A program made the position numbers and the translations under genes. Shown in pieces: positions 29,080 through 37,646 of a stretch of DNA of 64,000 nucleotides. The notes beneath the pieces are model-generated. The model did not search any database. It saw nothing but the letters and a program-made list of their open reading frames with translations, and was not told the origin of the DNA. The stretch comes from Cryomorpha sp963748925 (GTDB lineage: Bacteria > Bacteroidota > Bacteroidia > Flavobacteriales_D > Cryomorphaceae): NCBI GenBank assembly GCA_963748925.1, contig CAVVKG010000008.1:310001-374000 (forward strand). Reading direction: 5' to 3'. Positions within the stretch are counted from its first letter, which is position 1; the number at the start of each line of letters is the position of its first letter.

Positions 29080-30300
29080 ATGATTCCATTTTCACCCCCG
29101 CGTATGGATCAGGCTGTGGTAGATGAAGTTACCGATGCTCTATTATCCGGTTGGATTACCACAGGACCCAAAACAAAGAAGTTTGAGAAGGAAATAACGA
29201 CTTATACCCATGCCAAAGTTACAGCTTGCTTTAACTCGGCTACTGCGGGGATGGAACTCATGCTGAGGTGGTTTGGAATTGGACCCGGTGATGAAGTTAT
29301 TATTCCCGCCTATACATATTGCGCTACGGCAAATGTGATAGTGCATTGTGGGGCCACACCAATAATGGTAGATACATTGCCGGGTGGTTTTAATCTCGAC
29401 CCGCAGAAGGTAAGACAGGCAATTTCAGAGCGAACGAAAGCCATTATTCCGGTTGATATTGCCGGTACCCCTTGCGATTACGACGCTCTTTGGGCCATAT
29501 TAAACGATGCCAAAGTAAAGACCGTATTTCATCCAAAATCTGAAGAACAGCAAAAACTTGGTCGTATTATACTGATGGCTGATTCGGCTCATGGTTTTGG
29601 TGCGAAATACAAGGGCAGAATGCTTGGCTCAATTGCTGATGCTACGGCATTTTCATTCCATGCGGTAAAAAACTTAACTACTGCAGAGGGTGGAGCGATA
29701 TGTCTTAACCTGCCTGAGATGTTTGATCACGACGCCATTTACAAAACGCTTACCATTATGAGTTTGCACGGGCAGAGTAAAGATGCGCTGGCCAAAACCC
29801 AGAAAGGAGCCTGGCGATATGATGTTTTGTTTCCCGGGTACAAGTGCAATATGACTGATATTCAGGCTGCCATAGGACTCGTGGAGCTGGGCAGGTATGA
29901 GTCGCAGACCATTCCGCGCAGACGTGAACTTTGTGAGTTGTACAAGAGCCGTCTTGAAAAATTTGATTGGGCAATCCTTCCTAAATTTAGCTTCGACGAC
30001 GATACCGAAAGTTCTTACCATTTGTACCAATTGCGTATTGCCGGAGCCAGTGAGAGTCAGCGCGACGCCATTATTCAAAAAATTTCGGATAGAGATGTGG
30101 CAGTGAATGTGCACTTCTTGCCTTTACCTATGCTCACTGCTTACCGCAATCTGGGCTTTGAGATGGACGACTATCCCAATGCGAGAAAACAATACGAGAA
30201 TGAAATCAGCCTTCCCTTATTCTATAACCTTCAAGACCTGGAAGTGGTAGAAGTGGTTAGTGTAGTGCGCGACGCGGTAGCTGAGGTAATGAATAAGTAG
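29080..30300 (+). CDS. DegT/DnrJ/EryC1/StrS-family sugar aminotransferase
   Basis: 406 residues. N-terminal IPFSPPRMDQAVVDEVTDALLSGWITTGPKTKKFEKE matches PLP sugar aminotransferases. Family motifs are ATAGMELMLRWFGIGPGDEVIIPAYTYCATANV, ADSAHGFGAKYKGR and the PLP-lysine segment TAFSFHAVKNLTTAEGGA. It makes an amino-sugar nucleotide for the surface glycan. A roughly 30-residue insertion (LNDAKVKTVFHPKSEEQQKLGR) sits before the DSAH motif. Two bases before the sugar transferase gene, so co-transcribed. Confidence 0.9.
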   Translation: MIPFSPPRMDQAVVDEVTDALLSGWITTGPKTKKFEKEITTYTHAKVTACFNSATAGMELMLRWFGIGPGDEVIIPAYTYCATANVIVHCGATPIMVDTLPGGFNLDPQKVRQAISERTKAIIPVDIAGTPCDYDALWAILNDAKVKTVFHPKSEEQQKLGRIILMADSAHGFGAKYKGRMLGSIADATAFSFHAVKNLTTAEGGAICLNLPEMFDHDAIYKTLTIMSLHGQSKDALAKTQKGAWRYDVLFPGYKCNMTDIQAAIGLVELGRYESQTIPRRRELCELYKSRLEKFDWAILPKFSFDDDTESSYHLYQLRIAGASESQRDAIIQKISDRDVAVNVHFLPLPMLTAYRNLGFEMDDYPNARKQYENEISLPLFYNLQDLEVVEVVSVVRDAVAEVMNK

Positions 30301-30302
30301 CC

Positions 30303-30893
30303 ATGCTGCGCTCGATTTTCGATAAAGTTGCTGCCCTTATCGGGATTTTAGTATTAAGTCCTTTGTTTCTTGTTGTGACCGCTTCTATTGTTCTGGATTC
30401 CAGAGGAGGGGTCTTTTTCATTCAAACCCGTATCGGTAAGAATTTCAAGCCATTTGGTTTATATAAATTTCGAACCATGCGTCCATTTGCCGAAAGGGAA
30501 GGGAAACTCACAGTGGGAAATAATGATCCCCGAATTACAAGGGTAGGCTCGGTATTGCGGAAGTATAAAATTGACGAATTGCCTCAGCTTTTTAATGTTT
30601 TGGTTGGGGATATGAACCTGGTAGGTCCCAGACCTGAAGTTGCCGAATATGTAGAGCAATATACCGAAGAGCAACTCAAGGTATTATCGGTAAAACCGGG
30701 AATTACTGATTATGCATCTTTACTTTATTTCAATGAAAACGAGGTTCTTGCAAAGAGTTCAAATCCCAAAGAAACCTATCTGAAAGAAATTATGCCCGCC
30801 AAATTGAGATTGAATTTGGAGTATATTGAGCGAAGGAGTTTTCGTGAGGACTTGAGGATAATTTTTAAAACGATTGGGAAGATATTTGGGTGA
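30303..30893 (+). CDS. Undecaprenyl-phosphate sugar-1-phosphate transferase (PglC/WcaJ catalytic-domain type)
   Basis: 196 residues, the short monotopic form. An N-terminal hydrophobic re-entrant segment (VAALIGILVLSPLFLVVTASIVL) is followed by FFIQTRIGKNFKPFGLYKFRTMRP, DPRITRVGSVLRKYKIDELPQL and GDMNLVGPRPEV, the core motifs of bacterial sugar transferases. It loads the first sugar-phosphate onto undecaprenyl phosphate at the inner membrane, starting repeat-unit assembly. Last gene of the cluster. Confidence 0.92.
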   Translation: MLRSIFDKVAALIGILVLSPLFLVVTASIVLDSRGGVFFIQTRIGKNFKPFGLYKFRTMRPFAEREGKLTVGNNDPRITRVGSVLRKYKIDELPQLFNVLVGDMNLVGPRPEVAEYVEQYTEEQLKVLSVKPGITDYASLLYFNENEVLAKSSNPKETYLKEIMPAKLRLNLEYIERRSFREDLRIIFKTIGKIFG

Positions 30894-30937
30894 CGATTCA
30901 GGCCTCATTTGTTTGATTGCTTCATTGCCGCTGCTAA

Positions 30938-31276
30938 TTATTCAGACCACACAGCCAGCTCATTCCCAGCCGGATCTATAAAGTGAAATCGCCGTCCACC
31001 GGGAAAGTCGAATATTTCTTTGCTAATTGTGCCACCAGCTAGCTTTATTTTGGGGAGTATAGTTTCCAGTTTGTCGTGGTAGATCACTACGAGCGCTCCA
31101 TTAATTATTCTTTCATTGCTTTTTTCAAAACCGCCTTTGATTCCACTTTCTGTAAATGAGGTATATGTAGGGCCGTAATCGGTAAACTTCCATCCAAAAG
31201 CTTTGGTGTAAAAATCCTTGATGACCGACAGGTCGGTGGCTTTGAATTCAATGTAATCAATAAAGTTTGGGATCAT
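30938..31276 (-). CDS. VOC-family (glyoxalase-like) protein
   Basis: 112 residues. Begins MIPNFIDYIEFKATDLSVIKDFYTKAFGWKF, the VOC/glyoxalase beta-alpha-beta unit, and ends GGRRFHFIDPAGNELAVWSE, the typical second half. Metal ligands would come from the conserved strand ends. Substrate unknown. It marks the boundary between the polysaccharide cluster and the defence island. Confidence 0.85.
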   Translation of the reverse strand: MIPNFIDYIEFKATDLSVIKDFYTKAFGWKFTDYGPTYTSFTESGIKGGFEKSNERIINGALVVIYHDKLETILPKIKLAGGTISKEIFDFPGGRRFHFIDPAGNELAVWSE

Positions 31277-31363
31277 AAGAGTGTATTGAGCTGTAGGGAT
31301 AAAGATAGTAAGAAAACAATTTGGTGAGCGGCAATTTTCTCCGATGAAAAGATAATTGCCGTA

Positions 31364-31531
31364 ATGCTCCGCGTTTCAAAACCCACCCTCAAGCATGGAG
31401 ATTGGGGAGAAGAGATTGACGAAAAATCTATTACAGTGATTTCATTAGCATTAAAAGAATATTTTCGGCACATGGATTATTTACCTGATTTTTCCGGACA
31501 ACACGAAGTAAACAATGCAGAAATGCTATAA
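31364..31531 (+). other. Short open frame in the left island border, possible gene remnant
   Basis: A 55-codon open frame (MLRVSKPTLKHGDWGEEIDE...YFRHMDYLPDFSGQ) ending in TAA, in an otherwise gene-free stretch (31277-31796). The open frame extends a little upstream in phase (SDEKIIAV). Composition looks protein-like, but I recognise no domain and see no ribosome site. It could be a real small gene or the tail of a gene lost when the defence island was inserted. The remaining bases up to 31796 hold only the probable promoter of the next operon. Confidence 0.3.
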
Positions 31532-31796
31532 ATCCATAATCGATTCCTATTAGCTCAACAGTCAATATATATTATTTACTAGTCCTACCTTACGGCAAAC
31601 AAAACAAAGACTTATTTGAGAATTGGAAATTGTCTAACCATGAGTATATTCACTGCGACAATTCACATTGAAATCCGTGTTGTTTGAACAAGCGAAATGT
31701 TCTTATATCCAAAGAGATTTGAAATTCATGGACAGCTGAGTGAAAAAAGTGATGATGTAGTATTCCCTTTTTGGGATAGGCAGATTAAAACATAAA

Positions 31797-32426
31797 ATGA
31801 AAAAAGAGGAACTGAAGCTTATTGTTACTATTTCAATTTCGATAGCAATTATTCTGGCCGTATCTTATATTATTATATTGAATAAGAATTTTGACTTATC
31901 CAATGGCATTAGGGCAATAAGTTTCGGAATATCCAGTACAACATTTTTTTGGGCATTCTACGTTTCATATGGATGGAAAATTTATGTCTTAGACAAGTTA
32001 TTCTATCGTCCCAATTTAAATGGCACTTGGGCTGGTATTCTTAATTCTGATTGGAAAGATGATAGTGGAAATGGTGTCGGAGATATCGAGTTCTATATAG
32101 TAATACGCCAAAGTTTTTTGAGAATACATTTCACAACATTCACAAATTCATTTGTTGGAATTTCCTATTCTGAAACTTTATCTCTGAAAAAAGAGACAGG
32201 ACTTAAAAATGCGGCATATTTATATCGCAAAGAAACGAGTCAAGGTGATAATGAATTCTTTCAAGAAGGAGCAACAGAACTCAGATTAATTAATTCGACT
32301 CCCAGAAGGTTAGAAGGCAAATATTGGAGTAATCAAAAGACTAATGGGAAAATTGCCGTTTCTTTTATCTCTAAAGGAATAGTGGACTCATTTATTGAAG
32401 CTAAATCTTTAAAAAACCATGGTTGA
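31797..32426 (+). CDS. 2TM-beta-barrel effector, Cap15-like (Panoptes OptE-type)
   Basis: 209 residues. Two N-terminal membrane helices (LIVTISISIAIILAVSYIII, about 8-27; and ISFGISSTTFFWAFYVSY, about 41-58) are followed by a beta-rich domain opening with RPNLNGTWAGIL. That is the hallmark of the SMODS-associated 2TM-beta/Cap15 cyclic-nucleotide receptor family. Alternating strands continue through IEFYIVIRQSFLRIHFTT and RRLEGKYWSNQKTNGKIAVSF. In this family nucleotide binding to the barrel controls membrane disruption. The mCpol gene overlaps it by 8 bases, so the two are translated together. By analogy with Panoptes, the mCpol product should keep it inactive. Alternative: an effector of the neighbouring CBASS. 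Confidence 0.8.
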   Translation: MKKEELKLIVTISISIAIILAVSYIIILNKNFDLSNGIRAISFGISSTTFFWAFYVSYGWKIYVLDKLFYRPNLNGTWAGILNSDWKDDSGNGVGDIEFYIVIRQSFLRIHFTTFTNSFVGISYSETLSLKKETGLKNAAYLYRKETSQGDNEFFQEGATELRLINSTPRRLEGKYWSNQKTNGKIAVSFISKGIVDSFIEAKSLKNHG

Positions 32427-32805
32427 AGAAGTATATGTTAGGCTTGACGTTGATAATGCAGGAGACAGTATTGAATTGGCTCTCTTAAGATCTAACCCAA
32501 ACGAAGCTCAAAAAATTCATGATAGAATTCAAGAAAATATTAATACCATTTTATCTTTAATTCAGAGCAATACTTCCATCACAGTTCTTATGCACGGGTG
32601 TGATGATGTTTTATTCACTTTCAAAAGTGATGACTATAATATACAGTATTTGGAAAAGCTTAAAGATGAATTTAAACTTAAATCAGGTTTTTCCTTGAGC
32701 ATTGGAGTTGGAGTGTCTATAAGCGAATGCATGCTGAGTTTGCAAATTGCAAAAGTATCTGGGAAAGATAAAATAGTGGACAAAACTATAACTTACAATA
32801 ATTAA
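32419..32805 (+). CDS. Minimal Cas10-like polymerase, mCpol (Panoptes OptS-type)
   Basis: 128 residues, a bare palm/GGDEF-like polymerase fold. Metal-binding strand RLDVDNAGDSIELALL (Asp10, Asp12); the GGDD-type turn appears as GCDD at 60-63 inside VLMHGCDDVLFTF; strand LSIGVGVS at 93-100; and the closing helix LQIAKVSGKDKIV at 109-120. It lacks HD, zinc and other Cas10 domains, and there are no cas genes nearby. Reported mCpol proteins make a cyclic dinucleotide that holds a 2TM-beta effector off; loss of that signal triggers it. ATG 32419 overlaps the effector's end. Confidence 0.82.
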   Translation: MVEEVYVRLDVDNAGDSIELALLRSNPNEAQKIHDRIQENINTILSLIQSNTSITVLMHGCDDVLFTFKSDDYNIQYLEKLKDEFKLKSGFSLSIGVGVSISECMLSLQIAKVSGKDKIVDKTITYNN

Positions 32806-32932
32806 ACTGCATTAAACCTCCAATTTAGTTCAACCGTTGCTAAATTTTTTCAATCTCTTCGTCGATAATAATCAATCGCTAGTTTTTTAAAGGTAGGTTG
32901 AATAATTGTGACGGATCTGAAATGATTAAAGT

Positions 32933-33409
32933 TCAGTCGGCTATATCTTCTTCCCTAATAGATATACCCAATATTTCCCTCTTCTCCGCTTTACCTAAAA
33001 AAAGTCCCTTTCTACCCTGAATTAGCAACAGTACAAAAGGTTCATTCAGCTTATTATTCGCTAACTGAGAGAGAATCATCTTATCATCGACAGAAGAAGG
33101 TTTAGGATAATCTTCCGGATGAGTATGCCACTCACCCAAATAAATGGTTCTACGTCCGCTATTCTGGAATTCATGATCGATTATTATTTGAGCTTTATCT
33201 CGATCACGTTCAAAGGAAGTCCGAGACGACTTGTCCATGACAGAGGGTGTAGATATTTTTATAATATAGATTCCCTTGTCCTTGACCTGTCCTAATAAGA
33301 TTCCACCAGATTCATGGCTGCGCCGCTTTCGTTGTTTATGAGCCGCCAATAAGTTCAGAACATGCTCTGTGATAAATATAGTATATCCATCAAGTTTAAA
33401 ACCTTTCAC
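32933..33409 (-). CDS. cap3: Cap3, JAB/JAMM isopeptidase of type II CBASS
   Basis: 158 residues. The JAMM zinc motif is exact: Glu33 in SHESGGILLG, then His95-x-His97-x7-Ser105-x2-Asp108 (EWHTHPEDYPKPSSVDD). Cap3 reverses the Cap2-made conjugation of the CD-NTase C-terminus, tuning the alarm. It overlaps the 3' end of cap2 by 4 bases (ATGA) and is the last gene of the CBASS operon, convergent with the mCpol operon 127 bases away. Confidence 0.93.
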   Translation of the reverse strand: MKGFKLDGYTIFITEHVLNLLAAHKQRKRRSHESGGILLGQVKDKGIYIIKISTPSVMDKSSRTSFERDRDKAQIIIDHEFQNSGRRTIYLGEWHTHPEDYPKPSSVDDKMILSQLANNKLNEPFVLLLIQGRKGLFLGKAEKREILGISIREEDIAD

Positions 33410-35169
33410 GGCCTTGGATTTTCTCTCGTTGTAAAACTGTTTACGTTTTGGGCATGTTCAGACAACTTGATGTTAAGCGAAACACCCAAATCTTTATCCC
33501 CAATCCAGGTGAATGATCTTGAATTCATCTCCTTGCAATTCATCATTCGAGTCAGAAACGGGTTCAGGTGTCCAAGAAAGGACAAGACATTGTTTAGTGA
33601 GTAAGGCACGTAGTTAGATTGACAACCAGCTTCTTTCATTGATAGAGCCGAATTTTGTTCGAGATATTCATTCTTATCAATGATATTATACTTGAATTGA
33701 TAATTTTCATCGAAGTAATCAGCGTAAATATTGTCACCCGGGGGTAAATATATACAATGCCCTCCTAATAGATGTGGCTCTACCCAAAGGAAAATCATTG
33801 GCTTAATTATTACACCTGAGGACATTTTATCCGAGAGCCATTTTTCTGTATTAGCCTCACCTAAAGCCACAAAAATATAGTTGGACTCATTTAGGTATTC
33901 AGGCTGTGAGTTAACCAGAGTGACTACCGATTGCTCTCGGGAAGTAATATTTTGAGTAGGGGTCGTTTGTCGGAGGTGATCTTTCATTGCCGTGCTCTTA
34001 TGCATGTTTACATGCCTAAACCCTAATAAATGTCTGCCAAAATTCTCGATTTTCAAAGTATCATAATCAACCAACCTGAACTCATCCGATTTTGTTGCGT
34101 TCAGAAAATGTATCAAATGAGAGCCCACACTGCCTATTCCAACAACAGAGTATATTCGATTTTTAGTATTTGACTCAACTCCAGCACTCCGGCTTATTAG
34201 CCTTTGTCTATTCATAGACTCTGGATTTATTCTCTGAACCAGCGCATTATTTCCGAAACTTGCCATGGTTTTATATGTGCTGAGAGCATTTGGCCGAAAC
34301 CCGTTTCTGTTTGTTTCGATCGGTTTGTGAAGCCAGCCAAAATATTTTGTCTCTCCACTGATTTTTTTGCTGAAAAGAACCAACTTAGGGTAAGTTGCAT
34401 GGTTAATGAATCTGCGGAATGCTTTCTGAACATCCCTTTCCAAACTTGAGACAATTGCAAAAACGTCACGATTCGACTTGCTAAAAGGTGGCTTCCGCAT
34501 GTTATTTAGCTCACCTAAATAAACTCCATGAACTTCAACATATTTATGGTTATAATCGTCAAGAAACGATTTGAATCGTATGGCCGATATTTCATTTCTA
34601 TGAACTACATATTTTACTTTATTAAAGTTTTCATGAAAGCATAAAACGGTAAGATCGTTCTCAGGTGTCTGCTCTTCGATAAGCAAAACCACAGACTCAA
34701 GAACTTTACTTTCATTTTCATATCTATCATTCCAGTAAGCTTGAAACTCTTCTTCAAAAGCCAATTCATTACCTATACCTCTTATGCCATCTTCAATTAT
34801 GCGCTTTGAACGTTTTAGAGTCTCTTTGAGCACTTCAAGTGGATGTTCAGGAGAAGGCTGGGCATCATTCTGAAACATACACACTAACCGCTCTTCATTG
34901 ACATGAGGAAGGTACTTGAGTAAATTAAAGCTTTCTGGGGATAGCAAAATTCTCGGAAAAGAATACGGATAATCAGGCTCTAAAAACAGGTGGAAGCTGA
35001 TATCAATGAAACCATGGTCAACCCCTCTAATTTCTGTACTTATTTCCCATGTATCCAGAGATTTTGGGATAGAGAGCGATTCCTTTTCATTTTCTGACAA
35101 CTCTCGTATTTCCTCAACCCTATTTAGCCAATCAAGGGCGGTCATCTTTGCCTCCTCATACCCCATCAT
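33406..35169 (-). CDS. cap2: Cap2, fused E2-E1-like ubiquitin-ligase enzyme of type II CBASS
   Basis: 587 residues. The N-terminal E2-like fold (FHLFLEPDYPYSFPRILLS) has a candidate catalytic Cys97 in ERLVCMFQ. The C-terminal E1-like adenylation domain has nucleotide loop GIGSVGS at 344-350, VDYD at 367-370 and a candidate catalytic Cys516 in KEAGCQSNY. Cap2 conjugates the CD-NTase C-terminus to cellular targets, priming it for synthesis. The start codon (two ATGs in a row, 35169) overlaps the CD-NTase stop (ATGA). Length normal for Cap2. Confidence 0.93.
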   Translation of the reverse strand: MMGYEEAKMTALDWLNRVEEIRELSENEKESLSIPKSLDTWEISTEIRGVDHGFIDISFHLFLEPDYPYSFPRILLSPESFNLLKYLPHVNEERLVCMFQNDAQPSPEHPLEVLKETLKRSKRIIEDGIRGIGNELAFEEEFQAYWNDRYENESKVLESVVLLIEEQTPENDLTVLCFHENFNKVKYVVHRNEISAIRFKSFLDDYNHKYVEVHGVYLGELNNMRKPPFSKSNRDVFAIVSSLERDVQKAFRRFINHATYPKLVLFSKKISGETKYFGWLHKPIETNRNGFRPNALSTYKTMASFGNNALVQRINPESMNRQRLISRSAGVESNTKNRIYSVVGIGSVGSHLIHFLNATKSDEFRLVDYDTLKIENFGRHLLGFRHVNMHKSTAMKDHLRQTTPTQNITSREQSVVTLVNSQPEYLNESNYIFVALGEANTEKWLSDKMSSGVIIKPMIFLWVEPHLLGGHCIYLPPGDNIYADYFDENYQFKYNIIDKNEYLEQNSALSMKEAGCQSNYVPYSLNNVLSFLGHLNPFLTRMMNCKEMNSRSFTWIGDKDLGVSLNIKLSEHAQNVNSFTTRENPRP

Positions 35170-36275
35170 GCACTCCTCGAATTGTCACTCCTAATTATTG
35201 GTGAAGTTGCATAAAGCTTCGAATCTTCAACTTCATCTCCAGCTAAGTGACAGGGAAATCGAAAGCCTAAATGCTTCTGCCATTTTGGACAGGCTTCTCT
35301 TTGGGTTGGAATAGTGATAGCTTGATTTGCTGAATTAATAAACTGATCTAAAGCAATTCTGAAATTTTCTTTTCGCTCCTGAGAATAATGAGCGAAGAGA
35401 TCCTCTCCCACAGGAGTAGTCGGCCGGGGACACCTGAATCCGTTTGAATTCAACCAATTTCGAATATTCGTAAGAGTATCCCTCAGACACACATCATCAC
35501 GATCATTGGCTTGATAATTTGAATCAGAGGCGGCTAAAATGGTCATGATGACCCCAGGTGGCATTGCCCTATTCAAATTATCACACCAAGCCTTCAGGTA
35601 TCGAACGATTCTTCTCAACTGATGATCTTTCTTCCTGCGATCATTGAGCCAGGTTTCATACTCATCTCTATAAAGCATACTTTCAAGAATAAATTTAGCT
35701 TCAAATCCTGATTGAATCTTTTCCTCAAACCAAACTATAAATGCAATTGGGTTGCTCACGTACCATCCCTTTCGAGTATCAGCTAATTCTGGCGCATAAA
35801 CATCAGTGGCGTAGTAAATCGGAAGGTCAACATGGTAGTTAAAATCCCCATTCTCTCCTCGGTAGTGTACCCTCACACAAGTATCTCTGTCATCGATTTT
35901 TTCAAACCCATTGTTTGCATGCCCTTTCCAAATAGACCTTATTATAAAGTCATGAAATTGTTGTTCTGTTGGCCTTTGACTGACTGTACGTTGTCCGATG
36001 AAATAAACCCCATCATCAATATCGTATTCATCTTCAAACCTACAAGGGTTAATAATTGTATCCATTACAAAAGAACCTTGGCTCTGAAACTCGATCTCCT
36101 CTTCAACTGAAGTATTTGTTGACTCAGAGAAATAATTAATCTGTCTGAGTTCATTAAATCCTCTCTTAATGCGGTTTCTTAAATTATTACGCCTTTCCCG
36201 AAGAGCTATGCGCCTGTCACTATCTAACCTAATAGTTCGATTAAAGTCTTCAAATAGGGTATTGCAATTTGCCAT
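35166..36275 (-). CDS. CD-NTase, DncV-like cyclic-nucleotide synthase of type II CBASS
   Basis: 369 residues. The nucleotidyltransferase core is GS at 67-68 (QSQGSFVMDTII), catalytic Asp85/Asp87 in YDIDDGVYF, and the third Asp150 in YHVDLPIYY. The spacing and the long C-terminal helical half (VRYLKAWCDNLNRAMPPGVIMTILAA) resemble Vibrio DncV, which makes 3',3'-cGAMP; the product here is inferred only. The C-terminus (DNSRSA) ends in a free small residue, as expected if Cap2 conjugates it. Two bases separate it from capV upstream. Confidence 0.9.
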   Translation of the reverse strand: MANCNTLFEDFNRTIRLDSDRRIALRERRNNLRNRIKRGFNELRQINYFSESTNTSVEEEIEFQSQGSFVMDTIINPCRFEDEYDIDDGVYFIGQRTVSQRPTEQQFHDFIIRSIWKGHANNGFEKIDDRDTCVRVHYRGENGDFNYHVDLPIYYATDVYAPELADTRKGWYVSNPIAFIVWFEEKIQSGFEAKFILESMLYRDEYETWLNDRRKKDHQLRRIVRYLKAWCDNLNRAMPPGVIMTILAASDSNYQANDRDDVCLRDTLTNIRNWLNSNGFRCPRPTTPVGEDLFAHYSQERKENFRIALDQFINSANQAITIPTQREACPKWQKHLGFRFPCHLAGDEVEDSKLYATSPIIRSDNSRSA

Positions 36276-36277
36276 AA

Positions 36278-37330
36278 TTAGTTTGTTTTGTATAATTTAA
36301 CTTGATTAAAAAAATTCTTAATATCGGCACGTTTCTTAAATACTTCACCCATATCATTTCCCTTACCTCGAATCAAGTCCAGTGCTTGGGGAGTAGCCAC
36401 ATCTAATTGAATCAGACTTTCCTGTTCTGATGAGATTTCGGCACTGGGTATCCTTATATAATTTATAGGGACGTGACCTATTTCGTGGATCTGACTCAGG
36501 AAATAGTGTGTAAATAAGCTTTGTCCATTCATGGATGTTTCGAAGAGATCATTTCCCCAATCCAAAAAGTCCCTTTCTCTTTTGAGACCAGTGGGTTTTC
36601 CGCCAGTATGGGAAAGACTGCTTATTGACAAAATAGAGATTTGCTGGAACTCTTTCCCTTCACCTACGAAATAGGTTAAAGCTTCAATTAATCCGGTAAG
36701 GGTAGGGTTATTTGCCCAAACGCCTCCGTCTATAAACTGCTTATTGTCATAGTATTCTATTTGTGCCAAGGGGAAATAAGTTGGTGCCGCGCTAGTTGCC
36801 AGAGCTATGTCGACATACTTCGCTTTGTTATCTCTGGAAAGATCACCTTCTTTGTGGTCAAACTTAAAAATCCATGGTCGAGCATCAGTTATTGAATAGC
36901 TAGGGATGCACAAAAGATTATTGCTTTCGGCTAATTTCTTTTCTCCAAAAACTTCAAAGAGTGCCTTCCTTAATTCGATATCTGTAAATTTTCCTCCACC
37001 ACAGACCTGTTTGTATTTTGAGACTATTTTAGAATAACTCGGAAATATCTTACTGCCATGCAACGTGTAAATTTTCGATATTTTTGTGGCGGGGATTTTT
37101 AACGATATGGCCAAAGCAATCAAGCCACCTGTAGATGTGCCACAAACCATATCAAAATGATCGGATATTGATGAACCGAAACGCTCTTCGAAATGTTCTA
37201 AAATTGTTGAAGAATAAAGACCTTTGATTCCACCACCATCTATAGATAAAATCTTAAATACCTTTCCTTTAGAATTAACATCCTGACCAATATCATCTTG
37301 AGGTGATAAATACTCTCTGCTCATGGTCAA
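36278..37330 (-). CDS. capV: CapV, patatin-like phospholipase effector of CBASS
   Basis: 350 residues. Oxyanion-hole motif ILSIDGGGIKGLYSS; nucleophile Ser66 in GTSTGG (64-69); catalytic Asp201 in FIDGGVWANNPT. These are the patatin Ser-Asp dyad elements. CapV is activated by cyclic GMP-AMP and hydrolyses membrane phospholipids, killing the infected cell. It lies directly upstream of the CD-NTase and overlaps the DUF2188 gene by 4 bases. Confidence 0.92.
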   Translation of the reverse strand: MTMSREYLSPQDDIGQDVNSKGKVFKILSIDGGGIKGLYSSTILEHFEERFGSSISDHFDMVCGTSTGGLIALAISLKIPATKISKIYTLHGSKIFPSYSKIVSKYKQVCGGGKFTDIELRKALFEVFGEKKLAESNNLLCIPSYSITDARPWIFKFDHKEGDLSRDNKAKYVDIALATSAAPTYFPLAQIEYYDNKQFIDGGVWANNPTLTGLIEALTYFVGEGKEFQQISILSISSLSHTGGKPTGLKRERDFLDWGNDLFETSMNGQSLFTHYFLSQIHEIGHVPINYIRIPSAEISSEQESLIQLDVATPQALDLIRGKGNDMGEVFKKRADIKNFFNQVKLYKTN

Positions 37331-37557
37331 TGCTTGCCATCTTTTGGAGGAAACGGGTCATTGCCATAACTGTCCTTATCCCGGATTCTACCATCCTTAC
37401 CATGAATCACTACTTCCGACTTCTGATTTATGGCAATATTGCGCGCTATCTTGATAGCTTCAGCCTGAGTATTTGTGACTGAAGTAGCCTTGCCGTTTCC
37501 AGCTCCCTTTACCTGCCATCCTTCCGGATGCTTTGTTACATGTTGATTCTTATGCAT
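37327..37557 (-). CDS. Small DUF2188-like protein leading the CBASS operon
   Basis: 76 residues. Sequence MHKNQHVTKHPEGWQVKGAGNGKATSV...TQAEAIKIARN...EVVIHGKDGRIRDKDSYG matches the DUF2188 pattern (HVxPxxxGWxVK...T..A...A..IA......E..IH...G.I). No role is established for it in CBASS that I know of. Stop overlaps the capV start (ATGA), so it is translationally coupled. Its promoter is in the shared region with capH. Confidence 0.7.
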   Translation of the reverse strand: MHKNQHVTKHPEGWQVKGAGNGKATSVTNTQAEAIKIARNIAINQKSEVVIHGKDGRIRDKDSYGNDPFPPKDGKH

Positions 37558-37572
37558 TAGAATAAATTTTAT

Positions 37573-37588
37573 GTTTCACACCTGAAAC
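37573..37588. promoter_or_regulatory. Palindrome GTTTC-N6-GAAAC, candidate CapH operator 1
   Basis: GTTTCACACCTGAAAC: 6-base arms (GTTTCA/TGAAAC) around 4 bases. It sits 16 bases upstream of the DUF2188 start codon, in the leader or promoter of the CBASS operon. Confidence 0.5.
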
Positions 37589-37646
37589 GTTTGTTTTCAC
37601 AAAGATACAAAAATGTTTAAATTATCGTATCACTATCAAAATTTTT

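Noticed and set aside
31797..32426. Membrane protein as the effector of the neighbouring CBASS (Cap15)
   Set aside because: It overlaps mCpol, faces away from the CBASS operon, and CBASS already has CapV. Kept only as an alternative.
32419..32805. Diguanylate cyclase (GGDEF) fragment
   Set aside because: No GGDEF/GGEEF; the GCDD turn, small size and pairing with a 2TM-beta protein fit mCpol better.
32806..32932. Terminator between the convergent mCpol and CBASS operons
   Set aside because: Only a T-run and weak partial stems; no convincing hairpin by eye.
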